From a virus, in the IMG/VR virus record IMGVR_UViG_3300037042_004000, positions 1 through 64,000 of that record: a stretch of DNA of 64,000 nt; one strand, 5' to 3'. The position numbers and the translations under genes are program-made. Shown here piece after piece: positions 1 to 6,996 of the stretch. Positions within the stretch are counted from its first letter, which is position 1; every line of letters begins with the position of its first letter. The notes beneath the pieces were generated by a model. The model did not search any database. It was given only the letters and a program-made list of their open reading frames with translations, and was not told where the DNA came from.

Positions 1-150
1 CAGGTGTACAGTAGCCAGGTGTACAGTAGCCAGGTGTACAGTAGCCAGGTGTACAGTAGCCAGGTGTACAGTAGCCAGGTGTACAGTAGCCAGGTGTACA
101 GTAGCCAGGTGTACAGTAGCCAGGTGTACAGTAGCCAGGTGTGGCCGTAG
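1..150. repeat. 15-bp tandem iterons
   Basis: Nine exact head-to-tail copies of CAGGTGTACAGTAGC fill positions 1-135, and a tenth, diverged copy follows at 136-150. The array starts at the window edge, so the true copy number may be larger. There are no spacers, so this is not CRISPR. Each unit contains the palindrome TGTACA. A pure A/T palindrome lies immediately downstream, an arrangement typical of iteron-type replication origins. The role is inferred from layout only. Confidence 0.95.
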
Positions 151-178
151 GTACAGTCAAAGGTCGTGGATTTGTCAG

Positions 179-236
179 AAAATTAAATATAAAATAAATA
201 ATAATATAAAAATTATTATTATTTATTTTATATTTT
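179..236. repeat. A/T-only block with perfect 21-bp inverted repeat
   Basis: Positions 179-236 contain no G or C. Within them, arms at 185-205 and 215-235 are perfect inverted copies (21 bp each) around a 9-base loop. The block could melt easily or extrude as a cruciform. Beside the iterons it could be a DNA-unwinding element. No T-run follows a GC stem, so an ordinary rho-independent terminator is unlikely. Confidence 0.9.
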
Positions 237-239
237 GTT

Positions 240-261
240 CCACTATACAGGGGTACAGTGG
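240..261. repeat. short inverted repeat carrying a GTACAG iteron core
   Basis: CCACTATAC (240-248) and GTACAGTGG (253-261) are inverted copies with one mismatch around AGGG. The right arm contains GTACAG, also present in the 15-bp iterons, so it may be an extra binding site for the same protein. This is inference from sequence similarity. Confidence 0.5.
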
Positions 262-311
262 AGATCAGACACCCCTTCTTTCTTTTCCAATCCCAACTCT
301 AATTTAATTAT

Positions 312-580
312 TCTCAACCCTTGTTTAATTTTTAATAACAAAGAAATAGGACAATCAATTTTATAGACGTTGGTTCTATCTCAACCCTTGTTTAATTTTT
401 AATAACAAAGAAATAGGACAATCAATTTTATAGACGTTGGTTCTATCCCAACCTTTGTTTAATTTCTAACAACCCAGAAATAGAATTACCAATCCATAAA
501 AGGTGGTTCCCTATTTAATTTCTAACAATTAAGAAATAGAAATAGAAATCTATGGAAGTTGGTTCCATATATAACTAAGA
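312..580. repeat. four ~65-67-bp imperfect tandem repeats
   Basis: Copies 1 (312-378) and 2 (379-445) are essentially identical. Copies 3 (from 446) and 4 (from about 511) are diverged but keep the TTTAATTTnTAACAA core, an AGAAATAG block and a final GTTGGTTC-like block. The array ends about 25 bp before the start codon at 605, so it may be a repeated promoter or operator, or part of the neighbouring origin-like region. No gene was found in 1-604 on either strand. Confidence 0.9.
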
Positions 581-604
581 AGTTGTTCGTTAAGGAAATA
601 AAAG

Positions 605-1060
605 ATGATTACTTTTCATAAATGGTTAGAAACATTAGTTTTAGAGGCATCATTAACTTGTAAAAACGGCCATTCTTTTAACATACCCGATTGGTTAAGA
701 GATAATACTATTTTTTGCCCAAAATGTAAAATAGTCGTACAAAGAAGTCCAAATGAAAAACAGGGAGAAACCCGTGTTGAAATTAAAAAGAGTCCATTGA
801 GTGGAAGACCAGCGACTCTTGAAGTTTCTTTTCTTTATAATGCAAAAACACAGCAAATTATAAAGATAACCCAGATAGTGTTTATTGTTGTAAAACACAA
901 CCAACGTCATAAAGTGGATCAATCTGAGGCAAAACAATATGTGGATGGCTGTCCTGAGATCAAACAACAGGTTGAAAAGTGGATTAAAGATAGAGTAAAA
1001 GCAGATTTATACAATCAAGAATTAAAACAAAGTCCCAAACCTTGGCCACCGACCCCATGA
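605..1060 (+). CDS. zinc-ribbon protein with capsid-targeting-like leader
   Basis: 151 aa, function unknown. It opens with MITFHKWLET, a member of the M-x-F-x-x-W-L leader family seen across this window. Residues about 18-45 carry a C-x2-GH ... C-x2-C pattern (CKNGH, CPKC), which looks like a small zinc ribbon. The remainder is charged and ends in a proline-rich tail (KPWPPTP). TAAGGAAAT before the ATG is a fair ribosome binding site. It is the first gene after the upstream repeats and heads a plus-strand group with 1151 and 1546. Confidence 0.7.
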   Translation: MITFHKWLETLVLEASLTCKNGHSFNIPDWLRDNTIFCPKCKIVVQRSPNEKQGETRVEIKKSPLSGRPATLEVSFLYNAKTQQIIKITQIVFIVVKHNQRHKVDQSEAKQYVDGCPEIKQQVEKWIKDRVKADLYNQELKQSPKPWPPTP

Positions 1061-1150
1061 ACACCCCCTGTAATCGCTCAGGATGCCCCAGGATTAAAAG
1101 TTATATAAAACATGTAAAGAAACACCAAAAGTATAAAAGGAACTAAATCA

Positions 1151-1546
1151 ATGCGATTTAAGCAATGGCTAGAAGAAATTAATAAATTTGACTATGAGGG
1201 AGATCGAGTAGAAAAATACTTTACAATTGGTCATGGAGAGGAGCGTACAGTGATATGGGCATTAATAAACGGTGAGATGCGGGTATATGTAGCGAATTCA
1301 GGGGAAAAGGAGTCACATGGAACGATTTGGGGACATCAGATCACAGACAGGGGATTTAAGGGTCGCTATGAGCCAGATACGGGGAAATTGAGTGTAGTAA
1401 TTCCATCAGCCCTGTATCAGAATCCATATTTAGACGAAAAGAAATTAGGATTAAAGGTAAAGGCTGCAATACAAACAGATATAATCCCTGCATTAGAGAA
1501 GCGATTTAGGAAGCGGATTGAGCCAAAAGATGTGGAGATATTTTGA
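1151..1546 (+). CDS. hypothetical protein with capsid-targeting-like leader
   Basis: 131 aa, not recognised. The N-terminus MRFKQWLEEI matches the leader family and has an L-E-E that fits the (L/I)-x-E prohead-protease consensus at residue 9. The rest alternates beta-like segments (residues 25-90) with a C-terminal charged helix rich in Lys and Arg. AAAAGGAAC lies before the start. Its TGA overlaps the next ATG by one base (TGATG), so the next gene is probably translationally coupled. Confidence 0.7.
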   Translation: MRFKQWLEEINKFDYEGDRVEKYFTIGHGEERTVIWALINGEMRVYVANSGEKESHGTIWGHQITDRGFKGRYEPDTGKLSVVIPSALYQNPYLDEKKLGLKVKAAIQTDIIPALEKRFRKRIEPKDVEIF

Positions 1547-2106
1547 TGAGTTTTCGATTATGGTTAGAGGAAGATTATAGGGGGAATCATGAGGCACCTA
1601 GTTCTGCGCATTCACCTCTTCATGATTTAAGTGGTACTTATCCTGATGACATATATGGACCTGAAGGAGCGAGATTTTATGGGACAAGGGAGCCATATGA
1701 TTACGAGACAATATCAATTATTAAACAAGCTAGAAACAAGCCGAACATGCCCATTAAGATTTATAGGGCTGTTCCTGCTATTATAACGAATCAAGAAAAG
1801 ATTAATGACTTAGAGCAGCAGAAAAAATACATTTTAAAGCATGGCAAGATGCCAGCACATATTAAGAACAATGACAGGTCAACATATTACGGATTTATCA
1901 GTGATGAGTTAGATAAATTAAGATTATTACCTACAGAAAAGAGGGTTGGTATAAATGCGGGTGATTGGGTGACTATTAATAAATCATATGCGGTGGAGCA
2001 TGGTCGGAGTCAGTTTGGCAGATACAGGATAATCAGCAAGACAGTACCAGCGAGGACATTACATACATTTGGTGACAGCATACATGAGTGGGGATATAAT
2101 CCATGA
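1546..2106 (+). CDS. putative ADP-ribosyltransferase-like protein with capsid-targeting-like leader
   Basis: 186 aa. The leader MSFRLWLEED has L-E-E at residues 7-9. The body carries IYRAVP (72-77), GDWVTI (139-144) and SIHEWGY near the C-terminus (178-184). Together these resemble the R-S/T-E layout of ADP-ribosyltransferase folds found in phage and bacterial proteins: Arg in the first strand, a central strand, and Glu late. If this is right, the protein would modify host targets with NAD-derived ADP-ribose, as packaged T4 Alt does. The ATG at 1546 is chosen over an in-frame TTG three bases upstream. The fold assignment is from motif memory and needs a structural comparison. Confidence 0.5.
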   Translation: MSFRLWLEEDYRGNHEAPSSAHSPLHDLSGTYPDDIYGPEGARFYGTREPYDYETISIIKQARNKPNMPIKIYRAVPAIITNQEKINDLEQQKKYILKHGKMPAHIKNNDRSTYYGFISDELDKLRLLPTEKRVGINAGDWVTINKSYAVEHGRSQFGRYRIISKTVPARTLHTFGDSIHEWGYNP

Positions 2107-2121
2107 TTACTATACTATAAC

Positions 2122-2292
2122 ATGATTACCAAAGAACAAAAAAAATTGATATTAACAAAGTTATCGGGAATTGAGGGTCGGACATTGGTATTAGACTATT
2201 TAACCAAGGTGGGGGCAACAGGGCATCGCACATTAGTATTTGAGACTGCTTTACGGGATTTTCTTTTAGAGCTTGCTGAAAAGGTTGAATAA
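2122..2292 (+). CDS. small hypothetical protein (56 aa)
   Basis: Small ORF from ATG 2122 (MITKEQKKLI...) to TAA 2292. It begins 15 bp after the previous stop and ends 3 bp before the convergent gene at 2296. It is mostly helical and Leu/Lys rich, with no recognised domain. There is no Shine-Dalgarno, but ACTATACTATAAC directly precedes the ATG, like the TATATA-type boxes elsewhere in the window. Coding is supported by the tight packing. Confidence 0.5.
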   Translation: MITKEQKKLILTKLSGIEGRTLVLDYLTKVGATGHRTLVFETALRDFLLELAEKVE

Positions 2293-2295
2293 TTA

Positions 2296-2505
2296 CTATT
2301 GATTTAATTTCCTCAAAATTTGTAATAATTCTTGTTTATCTCTATCATTTCCATTTCCACTGTTTACTTTTTTAGAGATATCTTGTACAGAGCGATACAT
2401 TCTATCAATTTCTTGGCTATCTAGGTCGTCAACGATATCGCCATGACCTTCCGTTCTTAATTTTTGTTTAGTAGCATCTAAAGACTGTTTAATTTTTTGT
2501 GTCAT
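2296..2505 (-). CDS. small helical hypothetical protein
   Basis: 69 aa from ATG 2505 (MTQKIKQSLD...), probably all alpha-helical and coiled-coil-like with many Lys, Asp and Gln. An alternative TTG start at 2544 would add 13 residues but overlap the divergent GTG start at 2537. Neither start has a clear ribosome binding site. It ends in LQILRKLNQ, similar to the LQILRKLYK end of the gene at 6059, perhaps by shared ancestry. Function unknown. Confidence 0.5.
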   Translation of the reverse strand: MTQKIKQSLDATKQKLRTEGHGDIVDDLDSQEIDRMYRSVQDISKKVNSGNGNDRDKQELLQILRKLNQ

Positions 2506-2536
2506 TCTTCGTAGTTCATCAGTTTGTGAAGGTCTT

Positions 2537-2831
2537 GTGAGCAAATTTAAGCAACAAATGGGACCGAGTCATTTTTACGGACCTTATAAATTAGAACAAA
2601 TTCCACAATCTCTACAGCAGGCATGTGATATAACGGGTGAAGACACGGAATATAAGATTGAGATAGGGCGATTTGATTTTGGCAGAGAGAATCCACAAGA
2701 CATTGTTATGGGTATTAACTCTTATTTTTGGCAAAGGGTTTAAGTTTGATACAGCCATACCTGGGGCAGCAGAAAGAAACAAACAATTAGAGCTTGATCC
2801 GATGGCCAAGAAAAGAGGATTTATTTCATGA
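2537..2831 (+). pseudogene. hypothetical protein broken by a +1 frameshift
   Basis: Starts at GTG 2537 behind GAAGG. The open frame ends at 2743 (...NSYFWQRV), but the next frame continues with convincing coding sequence (GKGFKFDTAIPGAAE...) to TGA 2831. Removing one T from the T5 run at 2725-2729 joins the halves as ...INSYFGKGFKFD..., giving about 97 aa. This is either a real frameshift or a homopolymer error in the assembly. No known domain. Confidence 0.6.
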
Positions 2832-2883
2832 ATGACATGATTATTTTGACAAAAATGAACAAAATATAGCAAAAAATGAATTA

Positions 2884-2904
2884 GACATACTATATAAGTA
2901 TGTC
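2884..2904. repeat. inverted repeat abutting tnpB start
   Basis: GACATACT (2884-2891) and AGTATGTC (2897-2904) are perfect 8-bp inverted arms around ATATA. The right arm ends one base before the tnpB ATG. It could be the subterminal hairpin of an IS200/IS605-type left end, a promoter or operator (it contains CTATATAAG), or both. Confidence 0.6.
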
Positions 2905-4038
2905 ATGAAACTAATTCGCTCAACTAAACTCACACTCAAATTTGTCAATAAAAGTAAAAAACAACAATTACTACTCATTCTAACTGAATACAGTAAGGTT
3001 GTCAATTTCTTTATTGATTTGTTTTGGGAACAACCAATTTCAAAAAGACAATTATTAAAAACAGTATTGGCAAAAGCAGATACTTGGCTTTGTGCCAGAA
3101 CACGTAAGGTTGCTGCAAGGGAAGCCATTGATATGATTCGCTCTGCAAAGGAAGTTGCCAAAACTCGTAGCGAAGAACAAGAAAAAGAAGTCTTGCCATT
3201 AAAACCAGTGCATCACGGTAATCGTATGTGTTTTTCTTCTATGAATGTAAGATTGGAAACCAGTAAAACAAAACATTTTGATGCTTGGCTTCATTTATCT
3301 TCCATTGGTAATAAAACCATCATTGATTTACCCCTCAAAGGGCATAAACACCTGAATAAAATTAAATCAATGGGTAAGAGATTGGAGTCATACATTATTA
3401 CGCCTAATTATGTTCAAGTTTGTTATGAAATAAACACAGGGACAAAGTTAAATGATGGTGAAATGATTGGAATTGATACAGGGATTAATGCTTTGGCAAC
3501 ATTGGACAATGGACAACAATACGGCAAAGATGTTAAACAAAAGATTGAAAGAGTAAAACGATGCAAACATGGAAGTAAAGGACAACAAAAAGCTCGTAGG
3601 GCCTTGAAGCAATACATTGATGAGACTGCGAAAATAGTCACGAAAGACAAGCGTTTGGTAGTGGTTGAAAAATTACGCCAAATGAATTACAAAACAAAAC
3701 TCAAACGTCGCTTGAGCAAAAATATGCGACGATCTCTTGGTACATGGAATTATCGTTATTGGTTGATGCGGGTAGAAGCAGCTTGTGAGATTGGACGTTC
3801 CAGCTTCAGAAGCGTAGCCCCACAATATACCAGTCAACGATGCCAAGCATGTGGTCATACCGAGAGGGGAAATCGCAACGGAGAGATGTTCAAGTGTCGG
3901 AGTTGTGGTCATACTGACAATGCTGATGTTAATGCAGCCAAGAATATCTTGTTACGATTTACTTGCGGACAATACGGTGCCGCATTCAAACAGAAAAATG
4001 GTAAATTTAGGGAATCTGCTGTTGAGCAAGTTTCATGA
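2905..4038 (+). CDS. tnpB: TnpB-family RNA-guided nuclease (IS200/IS605 OrfB)
   Basis: 377 aa, a usual length for TnpB. RuvC-like motifs are in place: GIDTGINAL (Asp, about residue 188), VVVEKL (Glu, about 254) and NADVNAAKNI (Asp, about 340). The four-Cys zinc finger C-x2-C ... C-x2-C (CQACG, CRSCG) lies before the last motif. TnpB is known to cut DNA guided by an RNA from the element's right end and helps retain the element. No TnpA transposase is beside it, so it is a tnpB-only copy. The ATG follows a hairpin with no Shine-Dalgarno. It is unrelated in sequence to the second TnpB at 4547. Confidence 0.9.
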   Translation: MKLIRSTKLTLKFVNKSKKQQLLLILTEYSKVVNFFIDLFWEQPISKRQLLKTVLAKADTWLCARTRKVAAREAIDMIRSAKEVAKTRSEEQEKEVLPLKPVHHGNRMCFSSMNVRLETSKTKHFDAWLHLSSIGNKTIIDLPLKGHKHLNKIKSMGKRLESYIITPNYVQVCYEINTGTKLNDGEMIGIDTGINALATLDNGQQYGKDVKQKIERVKRCKHGSKGQQKARRALKQYIDETAKIVTKDKRLVVVEKLRQMNYKTKLKRRLSKNMRRSLGTWNYRYWLMRVEAACEIGRSSFRSVAPQYTSQRCQACGHTERGNRNGEMFKCRSCGHTDNADVNAAKNILLRFTCGQYGAAFKQKNGKFRESAVEQVS

Positions 4039-4040
4039 CA

Positions 4041-4060
4041 ACCTAGATTTACCTAGATTT
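4041..4060. repeat. 10-bp direct repeat after tnpB
   Basis: ACCTAGATTT occurs twice in tandem between the tnpB stop and the end of the convergent broken gene. It may mark the right boundary of the first TnpB element, but no matching left-end copy was seen. Confidence 0.4.
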
Positions 4061-4341
4061 TTCTGAACGGTTGGCTATTTTATCCTCTGTGAATTTAAAG
4101 TCTTTAATAAGTCGATGAGTAACACTCACGGCAACAAAGTAGTTGTTAATTATTCGCATTAATACTTTTTTTCTACTTGGATCTTGGTATTGTGGTTTTT
4201 GAGCATAATCTTTTGTAAAGGTTTGTTCTGCCCATTGTTTTGCATTTGCCAAATCTTGTTGGTTTGGTGTTCTTATTTTTAAAAATTTGTTTTTAATTTC
4301 CATGAATCGGCTGTTAGCTTCATCTTCTTGCGATTGGTTAC

Positions 4342-5883
4342 AACGCTTCGGCGAAAGCCACACCATCTACTGATGTTCGCCCTGTGAGCGGTGACGACCG
4401 AGCCGTAGGCGAGGGAGACAATGCGAACTAGGGCGAACCCTTGGGGTGTGGTAAGCCGAAGCATAGTGGAAGTCAGTCCAGAAATTATTTTGGAAATCGG
4501 AGGATTTTGTTGCTGAAATTTGTTCCCGCAGTAACTAGATAAGTGCGTGGACAAAAGACTCAGCCAACGCAAAGCGACACAGAAACGAAGGAAGACCCAG
4601 ACCTGTAAGGTCTATGAGGCGAAGATTGACCGCTCTCACCTCTCCGCTTCTGCTGTCAGTCATTTGTCCAGTTTGTTCAAGGAAGCAAAGTGGTTTTACA
4701 ACTTCTGTCTCTCCCACGACGATGTGGATGAAGTGGACACAAAACTCCGTACTATCCCCGTCAAGGTTGGTGATAAGGATAGTGACGAATATGAAGACCG
4801 AGACTTGTCCGTCCTTCAAGCCCAAATGAAACAGGGGATACAAACCCGACTCTTCGGTTCGTTGATGAGTCTTGCCGCCTTGAAGGAAAAAGGTTTCAAG
4901 GTTGGACGATTGAAGTTCAAGGGAGCAGTCAATTCCATTCCATTGAAGCAATATGACAAGACCTACTTCATTCGCAACGGCAAGGTGCGGATACAAGGAC
5001 TGAAACAATGGTTGAGAGTCAATGGACTTGACCAAATCCCTGCCGATGCGGAGATTGCTAACGCTACGCTGGTTCGGAGGCACGGAGACTTCTACATCCA
5101 TGTGACGACCTACCAAGAGAAGGAAGTGAAGGTTGTTCCCAATGCCGTAATAGGAATTGACTTTGGTTGCGACACTCAACTCACTTTCTCCAACGGCGTG
5201 AAGGTCAAGTTCCAAGTTCCGCCAAGCAAAAGGTTGCGTCGGCTTGACCGCAAGATAATGCGACGAGGGAAGAAGGCACGCTCCAACAACAAGACCAAAG
5301 ACCAAATCAAGAGACAGAAAGAATACGAACGAGTCACCAACAAGAAGAAGGATATTAGGCACAAATTGGTGAGTGCCATCACGAACAACTATCGGTATGT
5401 TGCGTTTCAGGATGATTCCATTCACGCATGGGCGATGGGTGGTCATGGGAAGAAGGTTCAACATTCGGGGATCGGCGGAATACTCTCCGACTTGAAGCAC
5501 AAGTCGGTAACGCCCCTTGAAGTGGACAAGTTCTTTCCTAGCACCAAACTTTGTCCGCAATGTGGAAAGAAGAACTCACCAACGCTTGCCGATAGAACAT
5601 ACGAATGCGATTGTGGTTTCGTCATGGATAGGGACTTGAAATCAAGCATTTGTATTGAGAACGAAGGATTGAAACAAATACCTACGGACTGTAGGGAATT
5701 TACGCTTGGGGAGATTTCGACCTCTACTTTCATGGGTGCATTGGCTAATATCCACGGCATTCATGTAAGCAAGTTGGAGTCGTTGAACCAAGAAGCCGCA
5801 GCACGCAGTGGACATGAGGATGTAGGGAGTGAGCGTAAGCGAACGACCAAAGCCTCATGTCGGCTTGCCCTGCGGTAAGTCAC
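4342..5883 (+). mobile_element. tnpB-only IS200/IS605-family element (1,542 bp)
   Basis: The left end begins right after TTAC (4338-4341) with AACGCTTCGGCG..., and the right end finishes ...CGGTAAGTCAC at 5883. Insertion 3' of a tetranucleotide without target duplication is typical of IS200/IS605 single-strand transposition; IS608 also targets TTAC. Boundaries are fixed by comparison with the 100-bp copy at 9404-9503 and by exact restoration of the interrupted reading frame. By eye it is richer in G+C than its neighbours, suggesting recent arrival. Only tnpB is present, so movement would need TnpA in trans. Confidence 0.9.
4547..5878 (+). CDS. tnpB: TnpB-family protein of the inserted element
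   Basis: 443 aa from a GTG start. RuvC-I is GIDFGCDTQL, the zinc finger is CPQCG ... CDCG, and RuvC-III is DRDLKSS. At the RuvC-II position the sequence is AFQDDSIHAW, where related TnpBs that I recall usually have Glu (FQDE-type). This puts Asp in place of the catalytic Glu and may weaken or remove nuclease activity. It is distinct from the TnpB at 2905. The stop lies 5 bp inside the right end of the element. A guide RNA would be expected from the right end. Confidence 0.88.
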   Translation: MDKRLSQRKATQKRRKTQTCKVYEAKIDRSHLSASAVSHLSSLFKEAKWFYNFCLSHDDVDEVDTKLRTIPVKVGDKDSDEYEDRDLSVLQAQMKQGIQTRLFGSLMSLAALKEKGFKVGRLKFKGAVNSIPLKQYDKTYFIRNGKVRIQGLKQWLRVNGLDQIPADAEIANATLVRRHGDFYIHVTTYQEKEVKVVPNAVIGIDFGCDTQLTFSNGVKVKFQVPPSKRLRRLDRKIMRRGKKARSNNKTKDQIKRQKEYERVTNKKKDIRHKLVSAITNNYRYVAFQDDSIHAWAMGGHGKKVQHSGIGGILSDLKHKSVTPLEVDKFFPSTKLCPQCGKKNSPTLADRTYECDCGFVMDRDLKSSICIENEGLKQIPTDCREFTLGEISTSTFMGALANIHGIHVSKLESLNQEAAARSGHEDVGSERKRTTKASCRLALR

Positions 5884-6058
5884 TTGGATCTGCTTGAGCA
5901 GGTTGATTCATTCCTGCTAATGTAGATGCTCCTAAAGTTGCTGCTAGTACACCTTTTTTAGCCCAATCTTTCCAACCTTCATCAATAAATTCTGGATGTT
6001 GTTCAACGAGCCATATTTCGAAATTTTTCATATATTCCTAACTTATTATAATTTTACC

Positions 6059-6274
6059 TTACTTGTATAATTTCCGCAATATTTGTAAGTATCGAGTGAT
6101 TTCCAAAGCTTGTTTTTCTAGTTCATCAAATTGAGTTGCTACTTGCGGATATCGTTCTGCAACTTCAGAGAGCGAAGATCTAAAATCATTTCCTATTGTT
6201 ATCAAATCAAAAAGGTCGGCATATAAGCTGCCCGAGTTTGCTACCTCACCTAGATATTTTTTCCAAGTTTTCAT
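6059..6274 (-). CDS. small leader-bearing helical protein
   Basis: 71 aa. It starts MKTWKKYLGEVANS, with L-G-E at residues 8-10, very close to the T4 internal-protein leader MKTYQEFIAE. The rest is predicted helical, with many Leu, Glu and Gln residues. It starts 4 bp after the stop of the upstream minus-strand gene (6279), so the two form an operon. No Shine-Dalgarno is evident. Candidate internal head protein; no enzymatic domain recognised. Confidence 0.65.
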   Translation of the reverse strand: MKTWKKYLGEVANSGSLYADLFDLITIGNDFRSSLSEVAERYPQVATQFDELEKQALEITRYLQILRKLYK

Positions 6275-6278
6275 TATT

Positions 6279-6551
6279 TTATTTCAATTGCCATTTATGA
6301 GGTGTAGCTCTTTGTTCGCCAGACATATTATTTCCCAACAAATTAGCAGCTTGTTCTAGGAGTTTAGTGGCTTGTTGAATTTGTTGATTAAATTCTTTAA
6401 AACTTGGATCAATACCGAAGGTTGTACGGATTTGAGTAGCGAGAGATTGTATTTGATGTTCAGCACCAGCAATAGTGGTAGGTTCTAGAGCAGGTCCATC
6501 AATACTTGGTCTGTAGATATCATTTTCAGTAAATTGATAAAATGTTTTCAT
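6279..6551 (-). CDS. leader-bearing hypothetical protein
   Basis: 90 aa from ATG 6551, within a 42-bp palindrome shared with the divergent gene at 6568. The leader is MKTFYQFTEND, a T4-like capsid-targeting-type start with F-T-E at residues 7-9. The rest contains an amphipathic helix rich in Gln and Leu (about residues 40-75). An upstream in-frame start near 6689 is rejected because it would run antisense through the neighbouring gene. Candidate internal protein. Confidence 0.65.
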   Translation of the reverse strand: MKTFYQFTENDIYRPSIDGPALEPTTIAGAEHQIQSLATQIRTTFGIDPSFKEFNQQIQQATKLLEQAANLLGNNMSGEQRATPHKWQLK

Positions 6552-6580
6552 AATAATATATATTATTATGAAAACATTTT
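6539..6580. promoter_or_regulatory. 42-bp perfect palindrome holding two divergent start codons
   Basis: The sequence from 6539 to 6580 equals its own reverse complement. It contains ATG 6568 on plus and ATG 6551 on minus, separated by 16 bp centred on AATATATATT. Both genes therefore begin with the same codons for MKTF. There is no Shine-Dalgarno. The TATATA core is likely a bidirectional promoter that makes leaderless mRNAs. Confidence 0.8.
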
Positions 6581-6996
6581 TAGAATGGATAGAGGCTAAC
6601 AATTTAGAAGAGGGATTAGGGAGAAATCTTTTAACATTAGGTTTAATGGGATTAGGAAGTTTGGGGGCAGCGGGTTGTAGTGACAACAAATGCGTTAAAC
6701 AGAATCAACCAGCAGCGGCGGTTCAACAAGATCAAATAAACATAAATTTAGGTGGTGCTAGAAAAGTTACAGCCATCCTTAATGCTGGGGAGGATAATGG
6801 TAATGGAACGGTGAGATTTTTAGGAAGTAAATTATCTTTTAAAAGCAACAGTGATTTAGCGAGTCAATATGCTAAGACAGCGATTTTAAAGGCAGCGGGG
6901 TTATCTCGTGGTCACATACAAGAATTTGAAATTACTGGGACACAACAGCAGGGGAATTGGATTATTACTAATTTTCAATGGACGGGTGTAAAGTGA
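6568..6996 (+). CDS. leader-bearing protein with lipobox-like segment
   Basis: 142 aa. It starts MKTFLEWIEANNLEEGLG, close to the T4 capsid-targeting sequence; L-E-E at residues 13-15 is a possible cleavage site. A hydrophobic stretch (about residues 20-36) ends in LGAAGC, resembling a lipobox, so cleavage after the leader could expose a membrane or lipid-anchored segment. Residues 50-142 look like a beta-rich domain of unknown function. The start lies in the palindrome shared with 6551. It overlaps the following gene by 4-19 bp. Confidence 0.65.
   Translation: MKTFLEWIEANNLEEGLGRNLLTLGLMGLGSLGAAGCSDNKCVKQNQPAAAVQQDQININLGGARKVTAILNAGEDNGNGTVRFLGSKLSFKSNSDLASQYAKTAILKAAGLSRGHIQEFEITGTQQQGNWIITNFQWTGVK

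Larger units (their letters stand above)
4049..6031 (-). pseudogene. leader-bearing protein split by IS200/IS605 element
   Basis: The 5' part starts at ATG 6031 (MKNFEIWLVEQHPEF...) and runs to 5884. The 3' part resumes at 4341 and ends at 4049. Deleting 4342-5883 joins them in frame at ...QADPS-NQSQ..., giving a 146-aa protein. The leader MKNFEIWLVE places L-V-E at residues 8-10, exactly where T4 internal proteins are cleaved. A hydrophobic stretch (GVLAATLGASTLAG) follows. The insertion disrupts the gene, although precise excision would restore it. Original function unknown. Confidence 0.85.

Noticed and set aside
1-150. CRISPR array
   Set aside because: Units are 15 bp, directly adjacent and without spacers, and no cas genes lie nearby.
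2884-2904. certain left terminus of the first TnpB element
   Set aside because: A hairpin is present but no right-end partner, second copy or restored target could be found, so the boundaries of that element were left undefined.
2612-3199. minus-strand open frames opposite the frameshifted gene and tnpB
   Set aside because: Composition is Cys/Phe/Leu-rich antisense noise, with no ribosome sites, opposite better supported genes.
4535-5560. 341-codon open frame on the minus strand inside tnpB
   Set aside because: It is antisense to a clear TnpB with catalytic motifs and zinc finger; the frame shows no family pattern and arises from codon bias of the G+C-richer element.
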